Source: Nocardioides cremeus (GTDB lineage Bacteria > Actinomycetota > Actinomycetes > Propionibacteriales > Nocardioidaceae). From it: DNA of 64,000 nt. Position numbers and translations under genes: made by a program. The DNA is taken from positions 186,001-250,000 of the forward strand of contig NZ_JAULSC010000001.1 in NCBI RefSeq assembly GCF_030518195.1, given 5' to 3'. Of the stretch, positions 51,751 through 60,882 are shown in pieces; the stretch's first letter is position 1; every line of letters starts with the position of its first letter. Below the pieces are notes generated by a model that was not told the DNA's origin, searched no databases, and saw only the letters and a list, made by a program, of their open reading frames with translations.

Positions 51751-51810
51751 GGGCACAGCCTGCCCCGCGTCGGGGCCTCCGGTCGTGAGCCCGCGTACCC
51801 AGATCGGTGC

Positions 51811-53268
51811 TCAGGGCACCGGCACGGCCTCGACCGGCGTCTCGGGTGCGTCCTCGACGATGCGCGGCGTCATCAGCAGCACCGCGGCCGCGACGACCGC
51901 CGAGACCGAGCAGATGGCCCACACGGTGAGGTAGCCCGACAGCGGGGCCTGGCCGGCGCCCGGCTCGTCGAGGGAGCCGGTGGAGGCCAGGGCGATCGCG
52001 AAGACCGAGCTGGCGAAGGCGCCGCCGACGGTCTTGGTCGCGTTGGTCATGCCCGTCGCGAAGCCGGTGCGGTCGGGCGGGGCGGCGGCGGCCGCGGTCG
52101 CCGGCAGGGCCGCGACGAGGGCGCCGGAGCCGACACCCGCGACCGCCATGTTCACCAGCGTCTGGGTGGTGGAGTCGTGCAGCGGCAGGAAGAGCCCGTA
52201 GCCCAGGGCCACCAGCAGCGCGGCCGTCACCAGCGCGCCGCGGGGGCCGAGCAGGCGGGCGCTGAGCGGCAGCGTGAAGGCGCCGACGGCCAGGAAGACG
52301 ACGTACACGCCGACCAGGGTGGAGACGAACGCCGCGTCGGCGCCGAGGCCGTAGCCGACCACGTCGGGGTCGGTGCGGGCGAAGGTGGAGAGCGGGATCT
52401 GGGCGCCGAGCACGGAGATGCCGAAGAGGAACGCCGTCAGCTGCACCGGCCACTGACCGCGGGTGGCGAGCAGGCGCACGTCGATCATCGGGTCGGGGCG
52501 GGAGGCCTCGACGCGGTGGAACGGCACCAGCACGGCGAGCCCGGCGACGATCAGCAGCCACGGCAGCACGCTGGCCGGGCCCTGCAGGCGCACCGCGATC
52601 AGTCCGCCCATCACCAGCAGCAGCGCGGCGGTGACCAGCCCGAGGCCGGGCCAGTCGAAGCCGCCGGTGGCCTCGCCGGGCACGTCGTCGATGCCGACCC
52701 AGATGACGAGCAGGCACAGCGTGACCACGATCGCGGGCAGCGCCAGCAGCACCGTCATCGAGGTGCGCTCCACGAGCATCCCCGAGGTCAGCGCGCCGAT
52801 GATCACGGCCAGCTCGAGGGCCCCGACCAGCACGGCGGCCGAGCGGCGGGTCAGCACGCCCTGGCGCCCGGAGCCGGCGGTGCGGCGGTAGATGATCGCG
52901 ACCTCGAGCGGCAGCCACACGACGTAGAAGCCCTGCAGCGCCCAGGCGACCAGGAAGGTCTCGAAGGACGGTGCGAAGGCCACCCCCCAGGAGGCGGCCG
53001 CGGTCACCGCGGTCGAGAGCAGCAGCACCTTCTTGTGGCCCACCAGGTCGCCCAGCCGCGCCAGCGGCGGCACGCACAGCGCCGAGACGAGCAGCTGGGC
53101 CGCCTCGAACCAGTTGACGTCGGCGTCCTGGATGCCGAGGTGGTCGGCGATGTCGCTGAAGATCGGCGTGTAGTAGCCCTGCAGCACGCCGCTGGCGAGC
53201 TCGACGACGACCAGGAAGCCGACGATCGTGGCCAGGCCACGGGCGCCGGGGGGCAGGGAGCGGTTCAC
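51811..53268 (-). CDS. MFS transporter, DHA2-like (about 14 helices)
   Basis: 485 residues; more helices than standard 12-TM MFS. P-P-L-A-R-L-G-D-L-V-G-H-K-K-V-L-L-L (~residues 58-75) is motif A of the DHA2 drug-proton antiporter class. GTG 53268 overlaps the stop of the M20 peptidase gene as GTGA, so they are translationally coupled. Export of a peptide or peptide-derived drug is a reasonable guess from that context only. Confidence 0.88.
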   Translation of the reverse strand: MNRSLPPGARGLATIVGFLVVVELASGVLQGYYTPIFSDIADHLGIQDADVNWFEAAQLLVSALCVPPLARLGDLVGHKKVLLLSTAVTAAASWGVAFAPSFETFLVAWALQGFYVVWLPLEVAIIYRRTAGSGRQGVLTRRSAAVLVGALELAVIIGALTSGMLVERTSMTVLLALPAIVVTLCLLVIWVGIDDVPGEATGGFDWPGLGLVTAALLLVMGGLIAVRLQGPASVLPWLLIVAGLAVLVPFHRVEASRPDPMIDVRLLATRGQWPVQLTAFLFGISVLGAQIPLSTFARTDPDVVGYGLGADAAFVSTLVGVYVVFLAVGAFTLPLSARLLGPRGALVTAALLVALGYGLFLPLHDSTTQTLVNMAVAGVGSGALVAALPATAAAAAPPDRTGFATGMTNATKTVGGAFASSVFAIALASTGSLDEPGAGQAPLSGYLTVWAICSVSAVVAAAVLLMTPRIVEDAPETPVEAVPVP

Positions 53269-54632
53269 GAGAGCCTCTCGATGAGTCGGCGGTACCAGTC
53301 GACGCCGTCGAGGAAGGCCTCGACCCCGATGTGCTCGTCGTAGGAGTGGATGGACTCGCGCTGCGCCTTGGTCATCCGGAACGGCGCGAAGCGGTAGACG
53401 CGCTCGCAGATCGCGGTGAAGTGGCGCGAGTCGGTGGCGGCCATCATCACGTACGGCGCGGGCACGGCGTCGGGGAAGACTTCGGTGATCGTCTCCTCGA
53501 GCAGCGCGAACGCCTCGTCGACCGTGGCGTGCCCGCCGCGTCCGTCGACGGTGGAGTACGGCGAGACCGGGCTGGCCTCGCCGCTCTCGAGCACGTCGAC
53601 CTCGATGCCCCTGCCGACGGTGCGCCGCACGTGGGCGAGCACGTCGTCGACGGTGTCGCCGACCATCAGCCGCAGGTTGACCCCGGCCTTCGCGGTGCCG
53701 GCGATGACGTTGAGCGCGGGGGAGCCCGACAGCGTGGTGACCGCGGCGGTGGTGCGCGCCATCGCGGCGGTCTCGGGCCCGGCGGCCAGCAGCACCCGGG
53801 TCAGGGCCGGGCGCAGCCGCTCGGCGTTGGCCATCAGCGGGCGCAGCGGCAGCGGCGCGTGCGGCGCCAGGCGCCGGAAGAGCTCGATCGTCGGGGCGGG
53901 CAGGCTCGCCGGCAGCGGCGCCCTCTCCAGCCGGGTGATGGCACGCGCGATCCGCGCGGTCGGGCCGTTGCGGGCCGGGGTCGAGGCGTGCCCGCCGCGG
54001 CCCTCGGCGCGCAGCTCGACCGACGTGGCGCCCTTCTCGGTCACCCCGATGACCCCGATCGGCGCCCCGACCCCGGGGAAGGCCTCGGAGGCGATCGCGC
54101 CGCCCTCGTCGAGCACGAACCACGGGCGTACGCCTCGCCGGCGCAGCACCTCGACCGCGAGCGGCGCGGCGTGGCCGAAGACCTCCTCGTCGCACCCGAA
54201 CGAGAGCCACACGTCCTGGGCGGGGGTGTGCCCGGCCTCGAGCAGGGTCTCGACGGCCTCGCAGATGCCGACCAGGCACCCCTTGTCGTCGAGCGTGCCG
54301 CGACCCCACACGGAGCCGTCGGCGATGGCGCCGCTGAAGGGTGGGTGCTGCCACTCGCCCTCGACGGGCACCACGTCGAGGTGGGCCATCAGCACCACCG
54401 GGCGGGCGTCGTCGGCGCCGCGCCAGTGCAGCAGCAGGCCGTGGGTGTGCACCCGGGTCAGGTCCAGGTGCTCGTGGAGCAGCGGGAACTGCCGCTCGAG
54501 CTCGGCGAGGAACTCGTCGAAGGCGGCGGTGTCGACGAGGTCAGGGTCACGGTGGCTCACCGTCGGGATCCGCACCAGCGCCTGCAGCTTGCCCACCGCG
54601 CGCGAGTGCTCCGCGCCCTCCCTCAAGGTCAC
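53265..54632 (-). CDS. M20-family metallopeptidase/amidohydrolase (PM20D1-like)
   Basis: 455 residues. Zinc-site motifs: V-L-M-A-H-L-D-V-V-P-V (residues ~80-90, His and Asp), W-G-R-G-T-L-D-D-K-G (~110-119), F-G-C-D-E-E-V-F-G (~151-159), and a late A-A-T-D-S-R-H-F-T. G-R-G-G-H-A-S-T-P (~225) marks the dimerisation domain. No signal peptide, unlike mammalian PM20D1; it probably cleaves amino-acid amides or dipeptides in the cytosol. Start codon ATG 54632. Confidence 0.9.
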   Translation of the reverse strand: MTLREGAEHSRAVGKLQALVRIPTVSHRDPDLVDTAAFDEFLAELERQFPLLHEHLDLTRVHTHGLLLHWRGADDARPVVLMAHLDVVPVEGEWQHPPFSGAIADGSVWGRGTLDDKGCLVGICEAVETLLEAGHTPAQDVWLSFGCDEEVFGHAAPLAVEVLRRRGVRPWFVLDEGGAIASEAFPGVGAPIGVIGVTEKGATSVELRAEGRGGHASTPARNGPTARIARAITRLERAPLPASLPAPTIELFRRLAPHAPLPLRPLMANAERLRPALTRVLLAAGPETAAMARTTAAVTTLSGSPALNVIAGTAKAGVNLRLMVGDTVDDVLAHVRRTVGRGIEVDVLESGEASPVSPYSTVDGRGGHATVDEAFALLEETITEVFPDAVPAPYVMMAATDSRHFTAICERVYRFAPFRMTKAQRESIHSYDEHIGVEAFLDGVDWYRRLIERLS

Positions 54633-54780
54633 GGGCGCAGGCTACGCGCCCGCCCGGGCGCGACGGACCGGAACGTCGGGTCTCGCATCCGAGACAGCGG
54701 TGGCGGTGCGGGCCGTTGACCCACGCGGCTGCGCTGGCTGGACTGGGGGCGTGCCCCAGACCCCTCCCCGCCCGGCCTGG

Positions 54781-55401
54781 TCAGGCCCAGCCGCCCCGGT
54801 GCACGACCTCGTCCACGGGACGCCGCCGCCGGGTGGCGGGCGAGCCCTTGGTGCCGCGGCGCTCGGCCCGGTGCCCGATCGTGATCACCCCGACCGGGTC
54901 GACGTCGTCGGGCACCGCGAACTCCTCGCGCACCTCCGGCTCCCGGTGCGGCGGCAGCCCGAAGAAGCACGCCCCCAGCCCCTCGTCGACCGCGGTCTGC
55001 AGGATCAGCAGGCTGGCCATCGCCGCGTCCATGTGCCAGTAGGGCACCGTCCACGGGTCGCCGGCGGGCGCGCCGTTGCGCCGGCGGGTGCCGTCCTTGT
55101 CGGGCTCGGCGTAGCGCTCGAGATAGGCCGCGCGGCTGCTGCACGGCACGACCACCACCGGCGCCCGCATCATCCCCGCCAGCCAGCGGTCCGGGTCGTC
55201 GACGTCGTCGGAGGTGGCGCGCCAGAAGCGGCGTACGTCGTCGGGGGTGTCGAGCACCAGGAACGACCAGCCCTGGCTGAAGCCGGCGCTGGGCGCGCGG
55301 GTGGCGTTGTCGAGCATCCGGTCGACCTGCTCGCGCGCGACCGGCCGGTCGGCGTAGTCACGCACCATCCGTCGGCGGCGCACGACGTCCTGGAACTCCA
55401 T
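54781..55401 (-). CDS. Nitroreductase-family FMN oxidoreductase
   Basis: 206 residues from ATG 55401. R-R-R-R-M-V-R-D-Y (residues ~8-16) is the FMN phosphate loop, A-P-S-A-G-F-S-Q-G-W-S-F (~37-48) the conserved strand, and G-L-G-A-C-F-F-G-L-P (~140-149) the C-terminal FMN contact. Substrate unknown; family members reduce nitroaromatics, quinones or enones. It is divergent from the hut operon, separated by about 67 bases if that operon starts at GTG 55469. Confidence 0.9.
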   Translation of the reverse strand: MEFQDVVRRRRMVRDYADRPVAREQVDRMLDNATRAPSAGFSQGWSFLVLDTPDDVRRFWRATSDDVDDPDRWLAGMMRAPVVVVPCSSRAAYLERYAEPDKDGTRRRNGAPAGDPWTVPYWHMDAAMASLLILQTAVDEGLGACFFGLPPHREPEVREEFAVPDDVDPVGVITIGHRAERRGTKGSPATRRRRPVDEVVHRGGWA

Positions 55402-55468
55402 GAGGTCGAGTATGTCCGTGAGCAGTGGGAGCAGTGGGAGCAGCACGACGGGAGAGGCGGGTGGCCCG

Positions 55469-56689
55469 GTGGCCGATGACTTCGAGGCCATGTGGCGCGC
55501 GCTGGCGCCGGTGGGGCGCTCGGACGCCAGCGGCGGCTACTTCCGCCAGCCGTTCGCGAGCGCCGAGGCAGAGTTGCGGGCGTGGTTCGTCGAGGCCTGC
55601 GAGCAGCGCGGGCTGCGGGTCGCGGGCGACGGCCTGGGCAACCTCGTCGGCTGGTGGGGAGAGGAGCACGCGACCCGCCCCGACGAGCGGCTGCTGACCG
55701 GCTCGCACCTCGACTCCGTGCTCGACGGCGGGGCGTACGACGGCCCGCTCGGGGTGGTCTCCGCGCTCGCCGCGATCGACCGGATGCGCGAGCGCGGCGT
55801 CGTGCCGGCGCGCCCGGTCGGGGTCTCGGTCTTCGTCGAGGAGGAGGGCTCGCGCTTCGGGCTGGCCTGCCTCGGCTCTCGGCTGCTGACCGGCGCGACC
55901 GCGTGGGCCGACGCGCGCGGGCGGCGCGACCGCGCGGGTGTCGCGCTGCCCGACGCCCTCGAGGCGGCCGGCCTGCCCGGGCCGGCGCCCGACGACCCCG
56001 ACCTGCTGGCCGGGGTGACCACCTTCGTCGAGCTGCACGTCGAGCAGGGCCGGGCGCTGGTCGACCTGGGTCGCGCGATCGGGGTGGCGAGCGGGATCTG
56101 GCCGCACGGGCGCTACCGCTTCGAGCTCACCGGCACCGCCGACCACGCCGGCACGACCCGGATGCAGGACCGCGCCGACCCGATGCTGACCTATGCGGCG
56201 ACCGCGCTGGCCGCCGACGAGCAGGCCCGCCTCAGCGGCTCGCGGGCCACCTTCGGCCGGGTCGAGGTCGTGCCCAACGGCACCAACGCCGTGCCCTCGC
56301 GGGTCACCGCCTGGCTCGACGCCCGCGCGGAGTCGGAGGACGCGCTGGCCGGGCTGGTGGCCGCGCTCGAGCAGCGCGCTGTCAGCCGCGCCGAGACCGA
56401 CGGCACCGGGGTGCGGGTGGTCGCCGAGTCGGTCTCGGGCCTCGTGCGCTTCGACCCCGACCTGGCCCGCCGCGTCGCCGCCGACCACACCGGCGGCGAC
56501 TGGCCGGTGCTGCCGACCCAGGCCGGCCACGACGCGGGCGTCCTGTCCGCGGCCGGCATCCCCACCGTGATGCTCTTCGTGCGCAACCCCACCGGCGTCT
56601 CCCACTCCCCGGCCGAGCACGCCGAGCTACCCGACTGCCTGGCCGGCGTCGACGCGCTGGCCGACACCCTCGAGCGGCTGTGCACGTGA
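55469..56689 (+). CDS. M20-type N-carbamoyl/formyl amidohydrolase (annotated elsewhere as allantoate amidohydrolase)
   Basis: About 406 residues. Metal-site and substrate blocks: L-L-T-G-S-H-L-D-S-V-L-D-G-G-A-Y-D-G-P-L (~residues 75-94), E-E-E-G-S-R-F (~130-136), E-L-H-V-E-Q-G (~194-200) and H-A-G-T-T-R-M (~228), as in allantoate amidohydrolase and beta-ureidopropionase. It is the first gene of an operon with hutF and hutI, so its natural substrate is probably N-formyl-L-glutamate (product of HutF) rather than allantoate; this is inferred. Alternative starts at 55412 or 55418 would add a Ser/Gly repeat. Confidence 0.86.
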   Translation: MADDFEAMWRALAPVGRSDASGGYFRQPFASAEAELRAWFVEACEQRGLRVAGDGLGNLVGWWGEEHATRPDERLLTGSHLDSVLDGGAYDGPLGVVSALAAIDRMRERGVVPARPVGVSVFVEEEGSRFGLACLGSRLLTGATAWADARGRRDRAGVALPDALEAAGLPGPAPDDPDLLAGVTTFVELHVEQGRALVDLGRAIGVASGIWPHGRYRFELTGTADHAGTTRMQDRADPMLTYAATALAADEQARLSGSRATFGRVEVVPNGTNAVPSRVTAWLDARAESEDALAGLVAALEQRAVSRAETDGTGVRVVAESVSGLVRFDPDLARRVAADHTGGDWPVLPTQAGHDAGVLSAAGIPTVMLFVRNPTGVSHSPAEHAELPDCLAGVDALADTLERLCT

Positions 56690-56697
56690 CGGGGCCG

Positions 56698-58020
56698 ATG
56701 ACGGCGTACCTGCTGGAGCGGGCGTGGGTCGAGGGTCGTGTCCAGGACGACGTGCTGGTCGAGGTCGAGGGCGGCCGGTTCACCCGGGTCGAGCCCGACG
56801 CCGCTGGCGCGCGGGAGGTCGAGAGGGTCCCGGGCCTGACCCTGCCCGGCCTGGCGAACAACCACAGCCACGCCTTCCACCGGGCGCTGCGGGGGCGCAC
56901 CCAGCGCGGGGGCGGCACGTTCTGGACCTGGCGCGAGCAGATGTACGACCTGGCCGAGCGGCTGGAGCCCGACGACTACCTGCAGCTGGCGACCGCGCTC
57001 TACCGCGAGATGGCGGCGGTGGGGATCACGACGGTGGGGGAGTTCCACTACCTGCACCACGCGCCCGGCGGGCGGGCCTACGCCGAGCCCAACGAGACCG
57101 GGCTGGTGCTCGTCGAGGCCGCGCGGCGCGCGGGCATCCGGATCGCCCTGCTCGACACCTGCTACCTCTCATCGGGCTTCGCGGCGCCGGTCGAGGGTGC
57201 CCAGCTGCGCTACAGCGACGGCGACGCCGAGCGGTGGGCCCAGCGCGTCGAGGCGCTCGACGCCTCGGTGGCCGGCGCCGACCACGTCGTCGTCGGGGCG
57301 GCCGTGCACTCGGTGCGCGCGGTGCCGCGTGACCAGCTGGCCACCGTGGTCGAGGCCGCCCGGGGGCGGCCGCTGCACGTGCACCTGAGCGAGCAGCGCG
57401 CCGAGAACGACGCCTGCCGCGCGGCGTACGACGCCTCGCCCACGCAGGTGCTCGCCGAGGCAGGGGTGCTCGGGCCGCTGACCAGCGCGGTGCACGCGAC
57501 CCACCTCGACGACGCCGACGTGCTCGCCCTGGGCGACAGCCGCACCCGCGCCTGCTTCTGCCCGACCACCGAGCGCGACCTCGGCGACGGGGTCGGCCCG
57601 AGCCGGGCGCTGCACGAGGCCGGCAGCGCGCTGAGCCTGGGCTCCGACAGCCACGCCGTGGTCGACCTGCTCGAGGAGATGCGCGCGGTCGAGCTCGACG
57701 AGCGGCTGGTCGCCGAGAGCCGGGGCCACTGGAGCGCCGCCGAGCTGCTCGAGGCGGGCCTGGCCCACGACGCGCTGGGCTTCGCCGACGCCGGCCGGAT
57801 CGCCGTCGGCGCCCGCGCCGACCTGGTCACCCTCGACACGAGCAGCCCCCGCACCGCCGGCACCGGCGCCGACGAGCACACGGCCGTCTTCGCCGCGACC
57901 GGCGCCGACGTCACCCGCGTGGTGGTCGACGGCCGGCTCGTGCACACCCGCGAGCAGTCCGCCGACGTGGGCCGCGAGCTCGCCGCCGCCATCGACCGCC
58001 TCTGGAAGGACGCCCGATGA
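56698..58020 (+). CDS. hutF: Formimidoylglutamate deiminase
   Basis: 440 residues of the amidohydrolase superfamily. [13 protein letters not shown] (~residues 56-68) binds the zinc, L-S-E-Q-R-A-E-N and H-A-T-H-L-D provide further ligands, and [11 protein letters not shown] supplies the metal Asp; the order and N-terminus match HutF. It converts N-formimidoyl-L-glutamate into N-formyl-L-glutamate plus ammonia in histidine breakdown. ATG 56698 chosen; a GTG at 56686 overlapping the upstream stop is possible. It is coupled downstream to hutI by ATGA overlap. Confidence 0.93.
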   Translation: MTAYLLERAWVEGRVQDDVLVEVEGGRFTRVEPDAAGAREVERVPGLTLPGLANNHSHAFHRALRGRTQRGGGTFWTWREQMYDLAERLEPDDYLQLATALYREMAAVGITTVGEFHYLHHAPGGRAYAEPNETGLVLVEAARRAGIRIALLDTCYLSSGFAAPVEGAQLRYSDGDAERWAQRVEALDASVAGADHVVVGAAVHSVRAVPRDQLATVVEAARGRPLHVHLSEQRAENDACRAAYDASPTQVLAEAGVLGPLTSAVHATHLDDADVLALGDSRTRACFCPTTERDLGDGVGPSRALHEAGSALSLGSDSHAVVDLLEEMRAVELDERLVAESRGHWSAAELLEAGLAHDALGFADAGRIAVGARADLVTLDTSSPRTAGTGADEHTAVFAATGADVTRVVVDGRLVHTREQSADVGRELAAAIDRLWKDAR

Positions 58021-59192
58021 CCTCCTTGCTGCTGACCGGCATCGCCGAGCTGGCCACCAACGACCCGGCCCGCACCACCGCGGCCGACCCGCTCGGGCTG
58101 GTGGTCAGGGCGGCCGTGGTCGTCGAGGGCGGCCGGGTCGCCTGGGTCGGGGAGGCCGCTGACGCGCCGGCCGCCGACGCCGCGGTCGACCTGGGCGGGC
58201 GCGCGGTGCTGCCCGGCTTCGTCGACAGCCACAGCCACCTCGTCTTCGCCGGCGACCGGTCGGCGGAGTTCGCAGCCCGGATGGCCGGCGAGAGCTACTC
58301 CGCTGGCGGCATCCGCACCACCGTGGCCGCCACCCGCGCCGCCACCGACGAGCAGCTGCTGGCCCACGCAGCCGGCCTGGTCGCCGAGATGCGGCGCCAG
58401 GGCACCACCACCGTCGAGATCAAGAGCGGCTACGGCCTGAGCGTGCACGACGAGGCCCGCTCGCTCGCGGTCGCGCGCGAGCTCACCGACGAGACCACCT
58501 TCCTCGGCGCCCACGTGGTGCCGCCCGAGCACGCGGACGACCCGGCGGCGTACGTCGACCTGGTGACCGGTCCGATGCTCGAGGCGGCCGCGCCGCACGC
58601 CCGCTGGATCGACGCCTTCTGCGAGCGGGGCGCCTTCGACGCCGACCAGGCGCGCGCCGTGCTGGCGGCCGGCGCGGCCGCGGGCCTGCGCGGGCGGCTG
58701 CACGCCAACCAGCTGGGCCCCGGCCCGGGCGTGCAGCTGGCCTGCGAGCTCGGCCTGGTCGCCGTCGACCACTGCACCCACCTCGCCGACGCCGACGTCG
58801 ACGCGCTGCGCGACAGCGGCACCATCGCGACCCTGCTGCCCGGCGTGGAGTTCTCGACGCGCCAGCCCTACCCCGACGCGCGCCGGCTGCTCGACGCTGG
58901 CGTCGAGGTCGCGCTGGCCTCCGACTGCAACCCCGGCTCGTGCTTCACCAGCTCGATCCCGTTCTGCGTCGCGCTGGCGGTGCGCGAGATGGGGATGACC
59001 CCGGCCGAGGCGGTCCGCGCGGTCACCCTCGGCGGCGCCCGGGCCCTCGACCGCGACGACGTGGGGGCGCTGGTGCCCGGCCGGCGCGCCGACCTGGTCG
59101 TGCTCGACGCGCCCAGCCACGTGCACCTGGCCTACCGGCCCGGGGTGCCGCTGGTGCGCGCGGTCTACCGCCGCGGCGTCGCTCTGCACTGA
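58017..59192 (+). CDS. hutI: Imidazolonepropionase
   Basis: 391 residues, usual HutI size. [10 protein letters not shown] (residues ~67-76) is the zinc-binding start of the barrel; E-I-K-S-G-Y-G-L (~139-146), L-H-A-N-Q-L-G and V-D-H-C-T-H-L complete the metal site, and A-S-D-C-N-P-G is close to the family S-D-x-N-P-G. It opens imidazolone-5-propionate to N-formimidoyl-L-glutamate, the HutF substrate. ATG 58017 overlaps the hutF stop by 4 bases. hutH and hutU are not in the window. Confidence 0.95.
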   Translation: MTSLLLTGIAELATNDPARTTAADPLGLVVRAAVVVEGGRVAWVGEAADAPAADAAVDLGGRAVLPGFVDSHSHLVFAGDRSAEFAARMAGESYSAGGIRTTVAATRAATDEQLLAHAAGLVAEMRRQGTTTVEIKSGYGLSVHDEARSLAVARELTDETTFLGAHVVPPEHADDPAAYVDLVTGPMLEAAAPHARWIDAFCERGAFDADQARAVLAAGAAAGLRGRLHANQLGPGPGVQLACELGLVAVDHCTHLADADVDALRDSGTIATLLPGVEFSTRQPYPDARRLLDAGVEVALASDCNPGSCFTSSIPFCVALAVREMGMTPAEAVRAVTLGGARALDRDDVGALVPGRRADLVVLDAPSHVHLAYRPGVPLVRAVYRRGVALH

Positions 59193-59292
59193 GGTCTTGC
59201 CGATGAGTCCCTGCCGCCGGCCGCACGCGTCAGCGTCGACCGGATCTAGCCGATGTGCGCGCGTCTCGCTGGGCACGTGGGTGGGGGCAGAG

Positions 59293-59339
59293 AAGTGTGG
59301 AGTCCTGGATCAACCTGGTTGATCGCAGACTCCACACTT
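59293..59339. terminator. 47-base palindromic repeat, copy 2, probable bidirectional terminator
   Basis: 59293-59304 pairs with 59328-59339 (12 bp), then a 3x3 internal loop, a 7-bp stem and a 3-base loop. Same length and ends as copy 1 (34666-34712). Position 11/37 differs by C-G to T-A, a compensatory change. It lies between convergent hutI and M1 peptidase genes. Confidence 0.8.
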
Positions 59340-59347
59340 TCCGTGCG

Positions 59348-60742
59348 TTAACCTCGCGGCTTGCCGTCGCGCACCAGCCACTCGCGGAACAGCCCGCTGA
59401 GCTCCTCGCCCGAGACCCGCTCGGAGAGGCGCACCAGGTCGCGGGTGCGCACGTTGGCGTCGTCGTGGCGTCGCACCCAGGCGCGCAGGATCGCGAAGAA
59501 GTCGTCGTCGCCGACCCGCTGGCGCAGCGCGTGCAGGGTCATCGCGCCGCGCACGTAGACCGGCTCCCCGAAGAGGTCGGCGCTGTCGGTGAACCGGGTC
59601 GGGGCGGGGCTCCAGAGGTCGTCAGAGGCCGGGCGCGCGTAGAGCGAGTCGAAGCGCTGACCGGGGCGCGGCCCGCCGTGCTCGGCGGCGTAGAGCCACT
59701 CGGCGTACACCGCGAAGCCCTCGGCGAGCCAGATGTCGTGCCAGTCGGTGAGGGTGACGGCGTTGCCGACCCACTGGTGGGCGACCTCGTGGACCACCGT
59801 CGAGGTGGTCGCCGCGCCCGGCGGGTAGAAGGCGCGGGTCTGGGTCTCGAGCGCGTAGCCGACGCGTGCGTCGTCGACGACCAGGCCGGCCGAGGTGAAG
59901 GGGTAGGGCCCGAAGAGCCGCTCGCTGAAGGCGATGATCTCGGGAAGTGCCGCCCGGGCGGCGGCCGCCGAGCCGGTGGTGGGGTCGGTGAAGGACCAGA
60001 TCGGGATGGTGCGCCCGTCGAGCGAGGTCGTCGTCGACTCGTGCACGTCGAACTGCCCGATCGCGACCATCGCCAGGTAGGTGGGCATCGGGTCGCGCGC
60101 GTCCCAGCGCCACGTCGTCGACGTGGCGCTCTCGTCGCGGCCGACGAGGTCGCCGTTGGCGGCCACCTCGTATCCGGTCGGCACCGTGATCGCGTAGCGG
60201 AAGCGGGCCTTGTCGCCGGGGGTGTTGTTGGAGGGCAGCCAGGTCATCGCGCCCACCGGCTCGCCCAGGGCCACCGCCCCGTCGGAGGTGCGCACCCAGC
60301 CCTCGGTGCTGCCGTCGGCGTCGGTGTGCTCGGGCGGCTCGCCCCGCCACGACACCGCGACGGTGAACCGGCCCCGCTCCACCCGCTCGGCGGGGGTGAC
60401 GACCAGCTCGTGCGCGCCCGTACGCCGGTGCCGCGCCGCGACCCCGTCGACGAGCACCTCGGTGACGCGCGGCCCGGAGAAGTCGAGGTGGAAGGAGTCG
60501 AGGGCCCGCGTGGCCCGCGCCCGCACCACCACCCGGGCCGTGGCGCGGTTGGTCACCGGCTGGTAGTCCATCGCCACGTCGTAGACCCGCACCTGGTAGC
60601 CGCTGTTGCCCTGCTGGGGGAAGAGCGTGTCGCCCGCGGGCCGGGCCGTGGCCGGTGCGCCCGGCAGCAGCGCCACCCCCGTCCCGAGCGCGAGGGCGAG
60701 CGACGAGGCCAGGCGCGCGCGACGGCGCGGGAGGGTGGGCAC
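59348..60742 (-). CDS. Secreted M1-family metallopeptidase
   Basis: About 464 residues. A signal peptide covers the first ~35 residues (R-R-R-A-R-L-A-S-S-L-A-L-A-L-G-T-G-V-A), probably Sec. The zinc-binding H-E-V-A-H-Q-W-V-G-N (His ~316, 320) with the third ligand Glu 18 residues after the second His (W-L-A-E-G-F-A) is diagnostic of M1. The exopeptidase G-x-M-E-N motif is replaced by V-G-Y-A-L-E-T-Q-T, seen in many M1-like enzymes. Only the N-terminal and catalytic domains are present, so it is a short M1. GTG 60742 is preferred over 60805, which would overlap the operator palindrome. Confidence 0.88.
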   Translation of the reverse strand: MPTLPRRRARLASSLALALGTGVALLPGAPATARPAGDTLFPQQGNSGYQVRVYDVAMDYQPVTNRATARVVVRARATRALDSFHLDFSGPRVTEVLVDGVAARHRRTGAHELVVTPAERVERGRFTVAVSWRGEPPEHTDADGSTEGWVRTSDGAVALGEPVGAMTWLPSNNTPGDKARFRYAITVPTGYEVAANGDLVGRDESATSTTWRWDARDPMPTYLAMVAIGQFDVHESTTTSLDGRTIPIWSFTDPTTGSAAAARAALPEIIAFSERLFGPYPFTSAGLVVDDARVGYALETQTRAFYPPGAATTSTVVHEVAHQWVGNAVTLTDWHDIWLAEGFAVYAEWLYAAEHGGPRPGQRFDSLYARPASDDLWSPAPTRFTDSADLFGEPVYVRGAMTLHALRQRVGDDDFFAILRAWVRRHDDANVRTRDLVRLSERVSGEELSGLFREWLVRDGKPRG

Positions 60743-60790
60743 GGGCGCAGCGTACGGCCGGAGGGGCCCGCAGGACTCCCGCACGACGCT

Positions 60791-60806
60791 GTTGACGCGT
60801 GTCAAC
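60791..60806. promoter_or_regulatory. Palindromic operator overlapping the monooxygenase promoter -35
   Basis: GTTGACGCGTGTCAAC (60791-60806) has perfect 6-bp arms around 4 bases. TTGACG (60792-60797) is a near-consensus -35, 18 bases before TACCGT (60816-60821). A repressor bound here would block this promoter; the TetR encoded at 62235-62891 is the obvious candidate. Confidence 0.55.
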
Positions 60807-60882
60807 TCTTGGCTCTACCGTGGCCCGCGTCACACCATCCCGGCCCGTCCCGGTCGGCTCCGCCCCTACCCCGGGAGGCCCC

